Below are positions 45,504 through 55,748 of a stretch of DNA of 64,000 nucleotides, piece after piece. How positions within the stretch are numbered: position 1 is the stretch's first letter; every line of letters starts with the position of its first letter. Made by a program: the position numbers and the translations under genes. The notes beneath the pieces were generated by a model that searched no databases, was not told the DNA's origin, and saw only the letters and a program-made list of their open reading frames with translations. Source of the stretch: Planctomyces sp. (GTDB lineage Bacteria; Planctomycetota; Planctomycetia; Planctomycetales; Planctomycetaceae). The stretch is from the NCBI GenBank assembly GCA_019636235.1, contig JAHBXW010000004.1:186001-250000 (forward strand), read 5' to 3'.

Positions 45504-47047
45504 CGTCGCTCCCGCTGTTTGCCGTCCTGTTGCCGCTGGCATGCGGCTCTCCGCCGGCGGACCCGGGACAGATCGCGGCGCGCATCGATGCGCGCATCGA
45601 CGAACGTCTGGCCGCGGACCAGGTCGTCGCCGCATCCGATTCTGAGGATTTCGAGTTCTATCGCCGGCTGTCGCTGGACCTGACCGGTCGCATCCCGACG
45701 GCCGACGAGACGCGCGCGTTTCTGGACGATTCCTCCGAGGATCGTCGCGCGGCGGCAATCGACCGTCTGCTCGCCAGCCCCCGCCACGCCGCCCACTTCG
45801 CGAACGTCTGGCGGTCCATACTTCTGCCGGAGGCCGACGCCGACCGACAGGTCCGCTATCTCCAGCCGGGGTTCGAAGCCTGGCTGCGCGATCAGCGGCA
45901 GGCGCGGCGTTCGTTCGACGGCATCGTCCGGGACCTGTTGACCGTGCCGATCGTCGGTCCGGACCAGCCGCCGCAACTGGTCCTGAAGGACCTGCAGGCT
46001 GCGAATCCGATCGCCTTCATCGCGTCCAAGGAGGCCGACCCGGGCAAGCTCGCCGCGGCGTCGACGCGCGTGTTCCTGGGCCTCCGCATGGAATGCGCTC
46101 AATGCCACGACCATCCGTTCGATCGCTGGACCAGGGAGCAGTTCTGGAATCAGGCCGCGTTCTTTTCCGGACTGCAGCGGAAGGGGCGCGGCACGTTCGC
46201 GCCGCTGATCGAGGATCCCGCGGCCCGATCGATCCCCATCATGGACGTCGACGCCGTCGCGCCGGCCCTGTTCCTGACGGGTGAAACTCCCGATGCCGGA
46301 TCGCCCGCGAGCGGTCGCACCGCGCTCGCCGACTGGATCACCCGGGCCGACAATCCCTGGTTCGCCCGGGCCATCGTCAACCGGGTCTGGGCTCAGCTGA
46401 TGGGCGTGGGCCTCGTCGACCCGGTCGACGACTTCCAGGAACTCAATCCGCCCAGCCACCCCGAGCTGCTCGACGAACTCGCGCAGGCGTTCGCATCGTC
46501 CGGTTTCGATCTCGACCTGCTGTACCGCGGCATTTGTCTCAGCCGGGCCTACCAGCGGACCAGTCGGCTGACCGATCCGTCGCAGTCCGAGGCGCGGCTG
46601 TTCGCGCGGGCGAACCTGAAAGCAATGAGCGGCGATCAGTTCGCGGACAGCCTGCTGTTGGCCGCGGGGGTGATCGAACCGGACTCCGCGGCGCCGTTGA
46701 CTCGCTCGCAGGATGGCACGCGGCGGCGGCTGCTGGACCTGGTGGCGGCGCAGGGGGCGGACGGCGAGCCGCAAACATCCGTCGCGCAGACGCTGCTGCT
46801 GATGAACGGCCGCAACCTGACGGGGGGACGCGCGCCCGCGACGACGCAGACGCCGGACGGCGGCGAAGCGACGGCTGAGGAGGCCATCGAACAGTTGTAC
46901 CTGCGGACATTGAGCCGACGTCCCCGGGCGGACGAACGGACATTGATCGAAGATTATCTGGCGGCCGCGCCCGCGGAAGGCGAGCCGCCGCTGGCCGACA
47001 TCCTGTGGATGCTGCTGAACTCGGCCGAGTTCCAGTGGAACCATTGA
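45500..47047 (+). CDS. DUF1549/DUF1553 exported protein
   Basis: 515 residues, ATG overlapping the preceding stop. Residues 1-16 are a possible signal. DUF1549 occupies about 25-230 (FEFYRRLSLDLTGRIPTADETRAFLDD) and includes MECAQCHDHPFDRW with a CxxCH at about 199-203, a c-type-haem-like site. DUF1553 lies at about 265-500 (RTALADWITRADNPWFARAIVNRVWAQLMG and LNPPSHPELLDELA). Such proteins are usually 700-1100 residues with an N-terminal cytochrome part; this is a short form without it. They pair with DUF1501 proteins, as here. Confidence 0.9.
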   Translation: MTSLPLFAVLLPLACGSPPADPGQIAARIDARIDERLAADQVVAASDSEDFEFYRRLSLDLTGRIPTADETRAFLDDSSEDRRAAAIDRLLASPRHAAHFANVWRSILLPEADADRQVRYLQPGFEAWLRDQRQARRSFDGIVRDLLTVPIVGPDQPPQLVLKDLQAANPIAFIASKEADPGKLAAASTRVFLGLRMECAQCHDHPFDRWTREQFWNQAAFFSGLQRKGRGTFAPLIEDPAARSIPIMDVDAVAPALFLTGETPDAGSPASGRTALADWITRADNPWFARAIVNRVWAQLMGVGLVDPVDDFQELNPPSHPELLDELAQAFASSGFDLDLLYRGICLSRAYQRTSRLTDPSQSEARLFARANLKAMSGDQFADSLLLAAGVIEPDSAAPLTRSQDGTRRRLLDLVAAQGADGEPQTSVAQTLLLMNGRNLTGGRAPATTQTPDGGEATAEEAIEQLYLRTLSRRPRADERTLIEDYLAAAPAEGEPPLADILWMLLNSAEFQWNH

Positions 47048-47062
47048 ACGGGGGAGCCTGAC

Positions 47063-48370
47063 ATGCACGGCCGCAGGGGGATGGAACGCGGAACGCTGAC
47101 GCGCCGAGGCTGGCTGGCCGCTTCGGCGGGACTGGCCGCCGGGGCGACGAGCTGGCTGCGCCGGCTGGCCGCCGCGACGGAGGGGGGCCCGCGTCCGTAT
47201 CGCTCGTGCCTGCTGCTGTGGATGGCGGGCGGTCCCAGTCAGACCGACACGTTCGACATGAAGCCGGGGCACGACCACGGCGGGCCGTTCCAGCCGATCG
47301 CCACCAGCGTCCCCGGGCTGTCCGTATCCGAACACCTGCCGAAGATCGCCGGCTGGATGGATCGGCTGGCGGTCGTCCGTTCGATGAGCACGCGCGAGGG
47401 GGACCACGGGCGGGCGACGGACCATCTCCGGACGGGCTACCTGCCGCAGGGGCCGATTCAGTTTCCCGTCCTGGGATCGCTGGTCTCGAACGAACATGGC
47501 GCGCAGACCGGCGACCTGCCGCATTACGTCAGCATTCTGCCGCGCGGGCTGTTCCGGGCGGGCATTCCGCCAGCAGGGTTTCTGGGACCGGACCATGCGC
47601 CGCTCCTCGTCGGCAACCAGGGAGGCGAGGGCTCGCGGCTGGGCGTCGAGAATCTCGCGCTGCCGCCGGGAATCTCCAGCGATCAGGCGCAGGCCCGTCG
47701 CGAACTCCTGATGCAGGTTCAGCGGCCGTTTCTGGATCAGCACCCCGGCTCGGCCGCCAGCGGTTACCGCACGGCGATCGACCGCAGCACGCGGCTGATG
47801 TCCCCCGCCGCGCGGGAGGCGTTCCAACTCGATCAGGAAGAACCCGGCACCCTGGAGCGGTACGGCGCCTCGCAGTTCGGTCAGGGATGCCTGCTGGCGC
47901 GGCGGCTCGTCGAATCGGGCGTGCCGTTCGTCGAAGTCACGCTCGGCGGCTGGGACACGCACAACGACAATTTCACGGCCGTCGAGGGGTTGTGCGGAAC
48001 GTTGGACTCCGCTTGGTCGGCGCTGATGCAGGACCTGGAGGAGCGCGGCCTGCTGGAGAGCACGCTGGTCGTCTGGATGGGCGAATTCGGCCGCACGCCG
48101 GTCATTAATCCGCAGCTCGGGCGGGATCATTATCCGCGGGCCTGGTCGGTCGTTCTGGGTGGGGCGGGCATTCGCGGCGGAGGCGTGCTGGGCCGGACCA
48201 GCGACGACGGTCTGACGGTCGAGGATCGCCCCGTGGCGGTTCCGGATCTGCTGGCGACGATCTGCACGGCGCTGGGGCTCGATCCGCAGAAGCAGAACCT
48301 GTCGAACGTCGCCCGGCCGATCCGGCTGGTCGATCCCAGCGGCGTGCCGATCGAAGAGCTGCTGGCCTGA
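47063..48370 (+). CDS. DUF1501 exported protein, third copy
   Basis: 435 residues, starting 15 nt after the DUF1549 gene with GGGGAG 6 nt upstream. A Tat-type leader (TRRGWLAASAGLAAGATSW) precedes the DUF1501 body: LLLWMAGGPSQTDTFDMKPGH, ARRLVESGVPFVEVTLGGWDTH, MGEFGRTPVINPQLGRDHYPRAW and VVLGGAGIRGGGV. Its pairing with DUF1549/DUF1553 is the standard planctomycete arrangement, and the PQQ propeller is an added third partner. The enzyme activity of the family is not known. Confidence 0.92.
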   Translation: MHGRRGMERGTLTRRGWLAASAGLAAGATSWLRRLAAATEGGPRPYRSCLLLWMAGGPSQTDTFDMKPGHDHGGPFQPIATSVPGLSVSEHLPKIAGWMDRLAVVRSMSTREGDHGRATDHLRTGYLPQGPIQFPVLGSLVSNEHGAQTGDLPHYVSILPRGLFRAGIPPAGFLGPDHAPLLVGNQGGEGSRLGVENLALPPGISSDQAQARRELLMQVQRPFLDQHPGSAASGYRTAIDRSTRLMSPAAREAFQLDQEEPGTLERYGASQFGQGCLLARRLVESGVPFVEVTLGGWDTHNDNFTAVEGLCGTLDSAWSALMQDLEERGLLESTLVVWMGEFGRTPVINPQLGRDHYPRAWSVVLGGAGIRGGGVLGRTSDDGLTVEDRPVAVPDLLATICTALGLDPQKQNLSNVARPIRLVDPSGVPIEELLA

Positions 48371-48538
48371 CCGCGGCGGACAAGCCGGCGCTGCCGTTCG
48401 TCGCCGATGGCCGTACGTCGGGGCGGAACTGACGTTCCCGCAATCGGCCGTCCGCAGGTATCACACGCTGCACGGGCGGGGCTCGGGCCGCGGCGGAATG
48501 TCGCCGCGCCGGCCGCGCGAATTCTCAGGGAGCGAGGC

Positions 48539-49798
48539 ATGCCGTTCAGGATGTTCGCGGGAGCGCGGCGGCGACTGAAGTCCGCCATCAAGCGCCGGAT
48601 CATCTCCGGACATCGCCGCAGCGGCCGGGTGCTGTTCAGCGACACCACGCTGCGCGACGGCGAGCAGATGCCGGGCGCGACGCTGGAACCGGAGGACAAG
48701 GTCCGGATCGCACAGGCGCTCGAGGCCCTCGGCGTGCACTCCATCGATGCTGGCTTTCCCGCGTCGTCCGCGGCCGACGCCGACGCCGTCCGGCGGATGG
48801 TCCGCGCGGTCTCGCGTCCCGTGCTGACCTGCCTCTGCCGCATGCTTCGCGGGGACATCGATGTGGCGGCCGAGGCGCTCGATGGCCGGCCTTCGCACAA
48901 ACGAGGCGTCAGCCTGTTTTGCGGCGTCAGCCCCGTGCATCGCCGCGCCCGGCATCAGAAAAGCCCGGCCGAGATGATCACCCTGATCACCGACGCCATC
49001 CGTTACGCGGCCGAGCGGTTCGACGTCGTCGCCTTCGGTCCCGAGGACGGCAGCCGCACGGAAATCGACTTCCTCTGTGAAACCTACCGCGAGGCGATCG
49101 ACGCCGGCGCCTCGACGATCGGCTTCGCCGACACTGTCGGCGTCCTGACGCCCGACAAGACGCGCGACATGCTGGCCCGCATTCAGGACGGCGTGCCCAA
49201 CATCGACCGCGCATTGCTGGCGGTCCATTTTCACAACGACCTGGGGCTGGGGACGGCCAACACGCTGGCCGCGATTCAGTCCGGCGCGCAGATCGTGCAG
49301 TGCACGATCAACGGCATCGGCGAGCGTGCGGGCAACACATCGCTGGAGGAGGTCGCGCTGGCGATGGCGCTGCATCCGGACGAATTCGGCGCTCCGGAGT
49401 GTCTGGACCTGACGCAACTGGCGCCGCTCTGCCGGCTGGTTTCCGAACTCACGGGCGTCCCTCTGCCGGTCAACAAGCCGGTCGCGGGGGACAATGTGTT
49501 CGCCACCGAGGCGGGCGTCCACCAGGATGGGCTGCTTAAGGATCCGGACACGTACCTGCCGTATCGCCCGGAACTCATCGGCTGCTCGGGGTTGAAGCTG
49601 GTGCTGGGGCGTCACAGCGGCCGTCGGGCGGTCGCCAGCCGCCTGGAAGAGCTGGGCGTTCGCGCCACGGAAGCGCAGTCGCTGCAGATTCTGGAGGCCA
49701 TCAAGCGGTTGCCGAAGGGGTCGCAGGTCGACGACGAACGGCTTCGCTTGCTGGCGGCCGAGGCGGCGTCTCCCGCGCCGCGCAGCCGTTCGGCCTGA
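48539..49798 (+). CDS. LeuA-like synthase without C-terminal regulatory domain
   Basis: 419 residues with ATG 48539 preceded by AGGGAG. The HMGL-like TIM barrel (about 28-300) shows [32 protein letters not shown] and [15 protein letters not shown], the motifs of isopropylmalate/homocitrate synthases. The communication region has [10 protein letters not shown], whose HQDG form favours isopropylmalate synthase over homocitrate synthase. Standard LeuA has about 520 residues with a leucine-binding domain; that domain is missing here. Feedback control by leucine is therefore unlikely. A NifV-like role is the alternative. Confidence 0.85.
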   Translation: MPFRMFAGARRRLKSAIKRRIISGHRRSGRVLFSDTTLRDGEQMPGATLEPEDKVRIAQALEALGVHSIDAGFPASSAADADAVRRMVRAVSRPVLTCLCRMLRGDIDVAAEALDGRPSHKRGVSLFCGVSPVHRRARHQKSPAEMITLITDAIRYAAERFDVVAFGPEDGSRTEIDFLCETYREAIDAGASTIGFADTVGVLTPDKTRDMLARIQDGVPNIDRALLAVHFHNDLGLGTANTLAAIQSGAQIVQCTINGIGERAGNTSLEEVALAMALHPDEFGAPECLDLTQLAPLCRLVSELTGVPLPVNKPVAGDNVFATEAGVHQDGLLKDPDTYLPYRPELIGCSGLKLVLGRHSGRRAVASRLEELGVRATEAQSLQILEAIKRLPKGSQVDDERLRLLAAEAASPAPRSRSA

Positions 49799-49829
49799 GC
49801 CGAAGGGGTGATCGGCGCGCTGTGTGGCC

Positions 49830-49983
49830 GGAGCTGGACCGAGCGCAGCGACGGAAGCCCCGGCCACGCCTCGATGGATTGGTCGTTTGCCATTGGCGGA
49901 ACGAACATTTGACGCGGTTTGAAGCCGTAAGATGGGTCATCGCCGGCTCGGCCCCGCGGGCTCGCCTGGCTCGACGCCACCCT
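49830..49983 (-). repeat. diverged copy of the intergenic modular repeat
   Basis: Minus-strand copy. Read backwards from 49983 it has AGGGTGGCGTCGAGCCAGGC, GATGACCCATC, a TTACGGCTTCAAACC flank and, at the end, GGGGCTTCCGTCGCTGC. The AT-rich TTTGCAATT module is missing. The flank word TTGAAGC stands on the other side of the core compared with copy A at 2514. Confidence 0.65.
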
Positions 49984-50002
49984 GCGACACGACGCCGCCC
50001 CA

Positions 50003-51190
50003 TCAGGCGCCGAGCGTCGCCACGACCTTCTTCGCCGCATCCGTCAGATCGGTCGCCGCGATGATCTTCTTCCCGCTCTTCGCGAGCATCTCCCGGGCCA
50101 GCTCGACGTTCGTCCCTTCCAGTCGCACGACCAGCGGCACCTTGATGCCCACCGTGTCGTACGCCGCGAGCAGCGCTTCGACGATCGTATCGCACTTCAT
50201 GATGCCGCCGAAGATGTTCACCAGCACGGCCTTCACGCTGGCATCCGCCAGCAGGATGCGGAACGCCTCGGTGACCTGCTCGACGTTCGCCCCGCCGCCG
50301 ACATCCAGAAAGTTCGCCGGCTCGCCGCCATGCAGCTTGATCAGGTCCATGGTGCTCATCGCCAGTCCGGCCCCGTTGACCAGACAGCCGATGTTTCCAT
50401 CCAGCTTCACATAGCTGAGCCCCGCCGCCTGTGCCCGCACCTCCGAGGGGTCTTCTTCGGCGAGATCCCGCAGGGCGTCGTAGCCCTTGTGGCGAAACAG
50501 CGCGTTGTCATCGAAGGTGACCTTGGCGTCGAGCGCCAGCAGGCGGTCATCCCCCGTCAGCACCAGCGGGTTGATCTCCGCCATGCTGCAGTCCTGATCG
50601 ACGAAGAACTTCGCGATCTTCGGCAGGAACGATTCCGCCGAGCGCGTCGCGGCCGCATTCAGGCCGATGGCCCGCGCGAGCTTCCGGGCCTGGAACGGCT
50701 GCAGCCCCAGGGCCGCGTCAAAGTGTTCGCGGGCGATCTTCTCCGGCGTCTTCTCGGCGACTTCCTCGATGTCCATGCCCCCTTCGGACGAGAAAATCAC
50801 GACCGGCAGGCCCTGTTCGCGATCGACGACGATGCCCAGGTACAGCTCATGCTTGATGTCCAGACCCTGCTCGACGTACAGCGTGTGCACCTGCTGGCCG
50901 GCGTCGCCGGTCTGCTTCGTGACGAGCGTCGACTTCAGCATCCGCTGGGCGTGGGAGCGCGCGTCGTCGGCGGATTTGACGAGCACGACGCCGGACTGCT
51001 CGGGATGTTCCTTGAACCGCCCCTTGCCGCGTCCGCCGGCATGGATTTGCGATTTCACGACTGCGATGGCGCCGTTGAGGGACGTGAAGGCGTCCGCGGC
51101 TTCCTGCGGCGTTCGGGCGACGACTCCCTGCGGAATCGGCACGCCGGCGGCGGCGAACAACTGCTTTCCCTGGTATTCGTGGATCTTCAT
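50003..51190 (-). CDS. sucC: succinate-CoA ligase [ADP-forming] subunit beta
   Basis: 395 residues, typical length. The N-terminal ATP-grasp domain starts [22 protein letters not shown] and includes [14 protein letters not shown] (the ATP-binding Lys loop). [27 protein letters not shown] marks the metal site, and the C-terminal domain shows FLDVGGGAN and [13 protein letters not shown]. It makes ATP from succinyl-CoA in the TCA cycle, together with SucD. sucD does not follow: downstream on this strand lies the leuA-like gene in convergent orientation. The TIM-barrel isomerase gene is upstream. Confidence 0.97.
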   Translation of the reverse strand: MKIHEYQGKQLFAAAGVPIPQGVVARTPQEAADAFTSLNGAIAVVKSQIHAGGRGKGRFKEHPEQSGVVLVKSADDARSHAQRMLKSTLVTKQTGDAGQQVHTLYVEQGLDIKHELYLGIVVDREQGLPVVIFSSEGGMDIEEVAEKTPEKIAREHFDAALGLQPFQARKLARAIGLNAAATRSAESFLPKIAKFFVDQDCSMAEINPLVLTGDDRLLALDAKVTFDDNALFRHKGYDALRDLAEEDPSEVRAQAAGLSYVKLDGNIGCLVNGAGLAMSTMDLIKLHGGEPANFLDVGGGANVEQVTEAFRILLADASVKAVLVNIFGGIMKCDTIVEALLAAYDTVGIKVPLVVRLEGTNVELAREMLAKSGKKIIAATDLTDAAKKVVATLGA

Positions 51191-51403
51191 GGCGGACGCG
51201 CGAATCGATGCAGGCGGGTTCAGCGGGAATGTCTTCGACGGTCGGCGCGACGAGCGTCACTTCACAGAGACGGGCGTCGGGCTGCCGCGGCCCGCGAATG
51301 ATAGTTGCCCCGGAGAGGGCGGGCCACGCCACGGACGCCTGTGATTCCGTTCGCTGGCGAACCCGCCGCGCGCTGGCCGCGCGGCTCCGGAGGCCGTCCC
51401 GCG

Positions 51404-52225
51404 TCATCCGCGCAGGGCGAACTTCTTCATCAGCCGGTCCGTCGCCGCGTAGGCTTCGCGAACCCAGTCCTCGATGTGATCCGGATCGGGCGAGTACTCC
51501 AATTCGATCGAAATCGCCCCGGGGATGCCGAGGTCCCGCAGCTCGGCCAGATAGGGCTCAAACTCGACGACGCCCCGTCCGGGCGGCAGGTCGCCATGCC
51601 GATGGCCGTCGCAGTCCGAAATGTGCACGTGCGCCGCCCGGCCCCGGAGTCGACGCAGCTCCGCCGCCGGCACGTTCGCCAGCTGCAGGTGCGAGATGTC
51701 GATATTCGCCTTCAGCGACGGATGGCCGACGTCGTCAAGGAATCGCAGCATGCTGTGGACGTCATTGAGCAGCGACAGTGGAAACGGCTCGAGCTCCAGG
51801 GCGATCTCCACGCCCAGGGACTCCGCATATTCCGCCAGCCGCCGGCAATGCTCGACCCCCGTGCGCCACTGCTCCGCCGGCGGAATCACTTCCTGATTCC
51901 AGATGTATTCGCCCAGCACCAGCAGCAGGTTCCGCGCCTCGAGCTCGTAGACGAAGTCGAGATATTTGCGCACCCGGTCGACGTGGAAACGCTGCACGCT
52001 GGGGTTGAAGTCGATCAGGCCGACGGCGACGCAGCAGACGGAGACGATCGGCAGGTCGTGGCGTCGGCATTCGCGGCGGATGAGTTGGCGTTCGCGAATG
52101 TCGATGTCGAGCGGGTCGGCGAAGATGTCGATCGAATCAAACCCGATCGCCTTGGTGCGTTCGATGCCCCAGGCCGTGCCGCGACCGGCCTGAACCCAGG
52201 CGGAATTGATGAGTCCGAGCTGCAT
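51404..52225 (-). CDS. sugar phosphate isomerase/epimerase-like TIM-barrel protein
   Basis: 273 residues of the xylose-isomerase-like/AP-endonuclease-2 fold. The metal-site pattern is visible: Glu in EIALELEPFP, Asp in KANIDISHLQL, His in AHVHISDCDGH and Glu in AISIELEYSPD. Such proteins isomerise or epimerise sugars and myo-inositol derivatives. No transport or pathway gene is adjacent, so the substrate is unknown. It lies 213 nt upstream of sucC on the same strand. Confidence 0.88.
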   Translation of the reverse strand: MQLGLINSAWVQAGRGTAWGIERTKAIGFDSIDIFADPLDIDIRERQLIRRECRRHDLPIVSVCCVAVGLIDFNPSVQRFHVDRVRKYLDFVYELEARNLLLVLGEYIWNQEVIPPAEQWRTGVEHCRRLAEYAESLGVEIALELEPFPLSLLNDVHSMLRFLDDVGHPSLKANIDISHLQLANVPAAELRRLRGRAAHVHISDCDGHRHGDLPPGRGVVEFEPYLAELRDLGIPGAISIELEYSPDPDHIEDWVREAYAATDRLMKKFALRG

Positions 52226-52375
52226 GACAGGCTCCTGGAGCGGGACGAGACGGGGGCGAATCGCATTCGTTCGGGGGCGAAACCGGGGGAAATCCGATCT
52301 TTGGACGCATCCTAGCCGCCGCGCCGCGGCCCCCGTAAACTACACCCGTTGGAACTGAAACAGGAAGGACGGCGG

Positions 52376-53077
52376 ATGTCGGTCTCAGTCGACCTGACGG
52401 AACTTCACCGGCTGCACGGGTTGCTTCGCGATGTGAGAGATGAGCTGGCCCGGGGGCCGCGGCAGACGAAGGCTCGAGAGCTGGTCGTCGCCAATGCGAA
52501 AACGGACGTCAGCAACAAGCAGGAAGAACTCCAGCAAACGCGCCTCTCCGCGGATCGCAAAGGGCTTGAGCTGAAGACGCTGGAAAGCAAGTTGACGGAC
52601 CTCCGCGGCAAGCTGAACCAGGCGTCGTCGAACCGCGAGTACGACATTCTCCGGGGCCAGATCGAAGCGGATGTCGCCGCGAAGGCCGTCCTCGAGGACG
52701 AGATCCTCGAACATCTCGATCGCGTCGACCGGCTTCAGAAGGACATCGTGTCGGCTCAGGGCCGGGTCCAGCAGACCGAGCAGGACAAGACGGCCTACAT
52801 CGCCGAGTTCAACGCCGCGGCCGTCGAGCTGCGGGGCCGGGAAGCGAACCTCCTGGCCGCGCTGCAGAAGGCCGAGGCGGTGCTCAGCGGCGACAACCTC
52901 GCCAAGTATCGCCGCCTGGTGGAGGCGCACGGCGCCGACGCGCTGGCTTCGGTCGAGAATGGCGTCTGCACCGGCTGCTATGTCTCGCTGACGCCGCAGC
53001 AGCGGGTGCTGCTGAACTCCGGGCAGATTCTGTTCTGCAGTTCGTGCGGACGGCTGATGTACGCTCCCGCGCAGTGA
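52376..53077 (+). CDS. coiled-coil protein with C-terminal zinc ribbon
   Basis: 233 residues, ATG 52376 with AGGAAGGA about 6 nt upstream. Residues about 20-170 are long, charged helices with heptad-like spacing, typical of a coiled coil. The C-terminus has a four-Cys zinc ribbon: CTGCYVSLTPQQRVLL then FCSSCGRLMY. This architecture matches the C4-type zinc-ribbon family (CT398-like) present in many bacteria. Its precise role is unknown. It diverges from the TIM-barrel gene. Confidence 0.9.
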   Translation: MSVSVDLTELHRLHGLLRDVRDELARGPRQTKARELVVANAKTDVSNKQEELQQTRLSADRKGLELKTLESKLTDLRGKLNQASSNREYDILRGQIEADVAAKAVLEDEILEHLDRVDRLQKDIVSAQGRVQQTEQDKTAYIAEFNAAAVELRGREANLLAALQKAEAVLSGDNLAKYRRLVEAHGADALASVENGVCTGCYVSLTPQQRVLLNSGQILFCSSCGRLMYAPAQ

Positions 53078-53134
53078 CGGCCATCGCGGCCGTCGCAGAT
53101 CGCCCGCCATTCGTTGAACGCGCATCGCAGGCCG

Positions 53135-54637
53135 TCATTCTCCGACCGTGAACTCACGGCCGTCGTCGAGCTGCAGCCGCGCGGCCCCCGCGACGCGTGT
53201 GATGGCCGCCGCGAATTCCGCGGGCGTCTGCACCGGCTCGCCATTCACGCTGGCGACGAACAGCCCCTCCTGCAGCCCCGCGGCCGCGGCCGGGCTGCCG
53301 GCGACGACGCTCGTCACGACCACCGCCTGCGGATAGCGCTCGAACAGGTTGGTGGTGATGTACCGCCGACGGGCCGTGGGAAAATCGATGTTCAGCCCCC
53401 GCCACGCGGGCGTTCGCATGCGAGTTGCGATGATGGCCGTGTCGTCGTACACGGGCCATTTTCCCAGCCGGACTTCGACCTGGCTCGCACCGCCGCGGGC
53501 GCCGGCACGGTTGATGTCCAGCACCGCGACGCCATCCGGCCCCAGCAGCCCGATCTCCCGGATCAGGTCGTCCTCGGTGCGGATCGGCGAGCCGTTCACC
53601 GCGTTCACGACATCTCCCGACCGCAACTCCGCCACGTCCGCCGGAGAACCGAGCGCCACGCTGTCGATCTCAGCGCCTCGAGCCGGTCCCCGCAGCGGCG
53701 CCGCGAAGCCGCCGAATCGCCCGAACGACCGCGGCGCGATTCCCAGAAACCCGTACTCGACTTCATACCCCTCCAGAAGCGAATCCACGACGCGCCGCAT
53801 GCCGCGCGTCATCGGGACCGCATAGCCGACGGATGATTCGTACCCCTCGATGGCGGCCAGCGACGTCGTCAGCCCGATCAGCCGGCCCTCGAAATCGACG
53901 ACCGCTCCGCCGCTGCCGCCCAGCTGAATCCGCGAGTCGAGATGCCACAGCGTCCCTAGATGATGGACGGTCAGATCCTGGTCGACCTGCGGACGGTTGA
54001 GCCCGTTCCACGGCGCCCGCGAAATGTTGGCGATCGTCGCCAGGCTGACGCTCGCCGAGCCGTCGCGGGCCACGGCGTATGGGTTGCCCAGCAGCAGGGC
54101 GAACTGTCCCTTCTGAAACTCTTCCGCCGCGCCGAACTCGAGCGTCGGCAGCTCATCGACCCGCACGCCGCTGTTCGACAGGTCCATGCGCAGGACGGCC
54201 AGGTCGCTGCGCGGGTCGGCCGCGATGACTTCCGCGGGAACCTGAATCCGATCCGGCAGGACGACGATCAGGCCCTGCCGGGGCGCTCCGCTGCGGCTGG
54301 CCGACCGGTCGATCACCACATGCCGATTCGTCAGCACCAGTCGTTCGCGGTCGCGGCCCGGGGGTTTGAGCAGCACGCCGGCGCCGAACAGCTCCCGCCA
54401 GTCGGGCTGATTCGCGGAGGGGCGTTGTCCGAAGACGCCCAGCGGCGGGAGCTGGGGTGCGGCCGCCAGCCGGCCGATGCTGACGACGCAGCGTTCGGCG
54501 CGGGCCGTGGCCTGCGCGGCGGCCTGCTCGAAGGCCCGGAGCACCTGGATCGGGTCAGGGTCGTCCGGCCGGGCGGCGGGCGCAAAAATAAGTGCGGCGA
54601 GCAGCCCCGCCGCAGTCCGCGTGCGGACGCCTGTCAT
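53135..54637 (-). CDS. HtrA/DegP-like serine protease with two PDZ domains
   Basis: 500 residues. A signal peptide (1-24) precedes a trypsin-like domain (about 50-280) with the triad His106 (LTNRHVV), Asp145 (SDLAVL) and Ser242 (GGSGGAV). The serine motif reads GGSGGA, with Gly replacing the usual Asn before Ser. Two PDZ domains follow, about 295-385 ([20 protein letters not shown]) and 400-490 ([20 protein letters not shown]). It probably handles misfolded envelope proteins. Its start overlaps the recA stop by 4 nt (ATGA), so it is the second gene of a recA operon. Confidence 0.9.
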   Translation of the reverse strand: MTGVRTRTAAGLLAALIFAPAARPDDPDPIQVLRAFEQAAAQATARAERCVVSIGRLAAAPQLPPLGVFGQRPSANQPDWRELFGAGVLLKPPGRDRERLVLTNRHVVIDRSASRSGAPRQGLIVVLPDRIQVPAEVIAADPRSDLAVLRMDLSNSGVRVDELPTLEFGAAEEFQKGQFALLLGNPYAVARDGSASVSLATIANISRAPWNGLNRPQVDQDLTVHHLGTLWHLDSRIQLGGSGGAVVDFEGRLIGLTTSLAAIEGYESSVGYAVPMTRGMRRVVDSLLEGYEVEYGFLGIAPRSFGRFGGFAAPLRGPARGAEIDSVALGSPADVAELRSGDVVNAVNGSPIRTEDDLIREIGLLGPDGVAVLDINRAGARGGASQVEVRLGKWPVYDDTAIIATRMRTPAWRGLNIDFPTARRRYITTNLFERYPQAVVVTSVVAGSPAAAAGLQEGLFVASVNGEPVQTPAEFAAAITRVAGAARLQLDDGREFTVGE

Positions 54638-55701
54638 TCGTCGGCTTCCCCGTTGTCGGAACTGGCCGGCGCCTCGATGCGTCCGCTGGCCGCGTACTTC
54701 TCGAGCACCCGGTTCCGGAGTTCCGCGGTGATCTTGGGATTCTCTTCCAGGAACTGCCTCGCCCGGTCGCGCCCCTGTCCCAGCCGCGTGTCCCCGTAGG
54801 TGAACCAGGTCCCGCTCTTGCTGAGGATGTTCTGGGCGGTCGCCAGGTCGAGGATGTCGGCTTCGGCGCTGATTCCCCGCGACACCAGCATATCGAATTC
54901 GGCGACGCGGAACGGGGGCGCGACTTTGTTTTTCACGATCTTCGCGCGCATTCGCATGCCGATCGTCTCCTCGCCCTCCTTGAGCCCCGCGATCCGCCGC
55001 ACGTCGACGCGGCAGGAGCTGTAAAACTTCAGCGCCCGGCCGCCGGGCGTCGTCTCCGGACTGCCGAACATCACCCCGATCTTCTCGCGAATCTGGTTGA
55101 TGAAGATCACGCAGGTCTTGGCCTTGGCGATCGCGCCCGTCAGCTTTCGCATCGCCTGGCTCATCATCCGCGCCTGCAGGCCGACGTGCTTGTCGCCGAT
55201 TTCCCCGTCCAGTTCCGCCTTCGGCACCAGCGCGGCCACCGAATCGATGACGATCACGTCGACCGCGTTCGACTTGATCAGCATCTCCGCGATCTGCAGC
55301 GCCTCCTCGCCATGCGAAGGCTGGCTGACCAGCAGCTCCTCAAGATTCACTCCCAGGCGTTTGGCCCATGACGGATCGAGCGCGTGCTCGGCGTCAATGA
55401 ACGCCGCAATCCCGCCGCCCCGCTGGGCGCTCGCCACCACGTGCAGGGCCAGCGTCGTCTTGCCGCTCGATTCCGGTCCGAACAGCTCGATGATCCGGCC
55501 TCGCGGAAAACCCCGGCCGCCCAGCGCCAGGTCCAGCGACAGGGCGCCGGTCGAGATGCCGTCGATCGCGGCCCCCTGATCCGACAGCCGCATGATCGAA
55601 CCCTGGCCGAACGCCTTCTCGATCTGGCCCAGGGTGTTCTGCAGCATCCGTTCGTGTTCGTCGACCACGGGGGTTTTGCGGGCAGCGGGTTTCGGCGCCA
55701 T
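54634..55701 (-). CDS. recA: DNA recombination and repair protein RecA
   Basis: 355 residues, typical length. The Walker A motif is GPESSGKTT (75-83), [20 protein letters not shown] is the Walker B region, and [24 protein letters not shown] contains DNA-binding loop 2. KAYAASGRI-like C-terminal sequence is followed by an acidic tail. It catalyses strand exchange and triggers SOS-type responses. It is the upstream gene of an operon with an HtrA-like protease. A promoter-like pair and a short palindrome lie in front of it. Confidence 0.99.
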   Translation of the reverse strand: MAPKPAARKTPVVDEHERMLQNTLGQIEKAFGQGSIMRLSDQGAAIDGISTGALSLDLALGGRGFPRGRIIELFGPESSGKTTLALHVVASAQRGGGIAAFIDAEHALDPSWAKRLGVNLEELLVSQPSHGEEALQIAEMLIKSNAVDVIVIDSVAALVPKAELDGEIGDKHVGLQARMMSQAMRKLTGAIAKAKTCVIFINQIREKIGVMFGSPETTPGGRALKFYSSCRVDVRRIAGLKEGEETIGMRMRAKIVKNKVAPPFRVAEFDMLVSRGISAEADILDLATAQNILSKSGTWFTYGDTRLGQGRDRARQFLEENPKITAELRNRVLEKYAASGRIEAPASSDNGEADE

Positions 55702-55738
55702 GGATCAAGCCCTTGAGTTTTTGAGCAGTAGGGGACGT

Positions 55739-55746
55739 GTGTACAC
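55739..55746. promoter_or_regulatory. palindrome near the recA start, candidate operator
   Basis: GTGTACAC, a perfect 8-bp palindrome just downstream of the candidate -10 box of recA. Location at the likely transcription start suits a repressor, but it matches no LexA box that I know with confidence. Confidence 0.25.
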
Positions 55747-55748
55747 GT

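Noticed and set aside
43521-45758. 745-codon minus-strand frame opposite DUF1559 and the PQQ-propeller gene
   Set aside because: No ribosome binding site or domain; the plus-strand genes are certain.
45239-48130. 963-codon minus-strand frame opposite the PQQ/DUF1549/DUF1501 genes
   Set aside because: It is antisense to three convincing, tightly spaced genes and shows no domain.
53076-53094. GACGGCC/GGCCGTC hairpin between the Zn-ribbon and protease genes
   Set aside because: Perfect stem but without a T-run; it starts at the stop codon and is too common a GC-rich motif to call a terminator.
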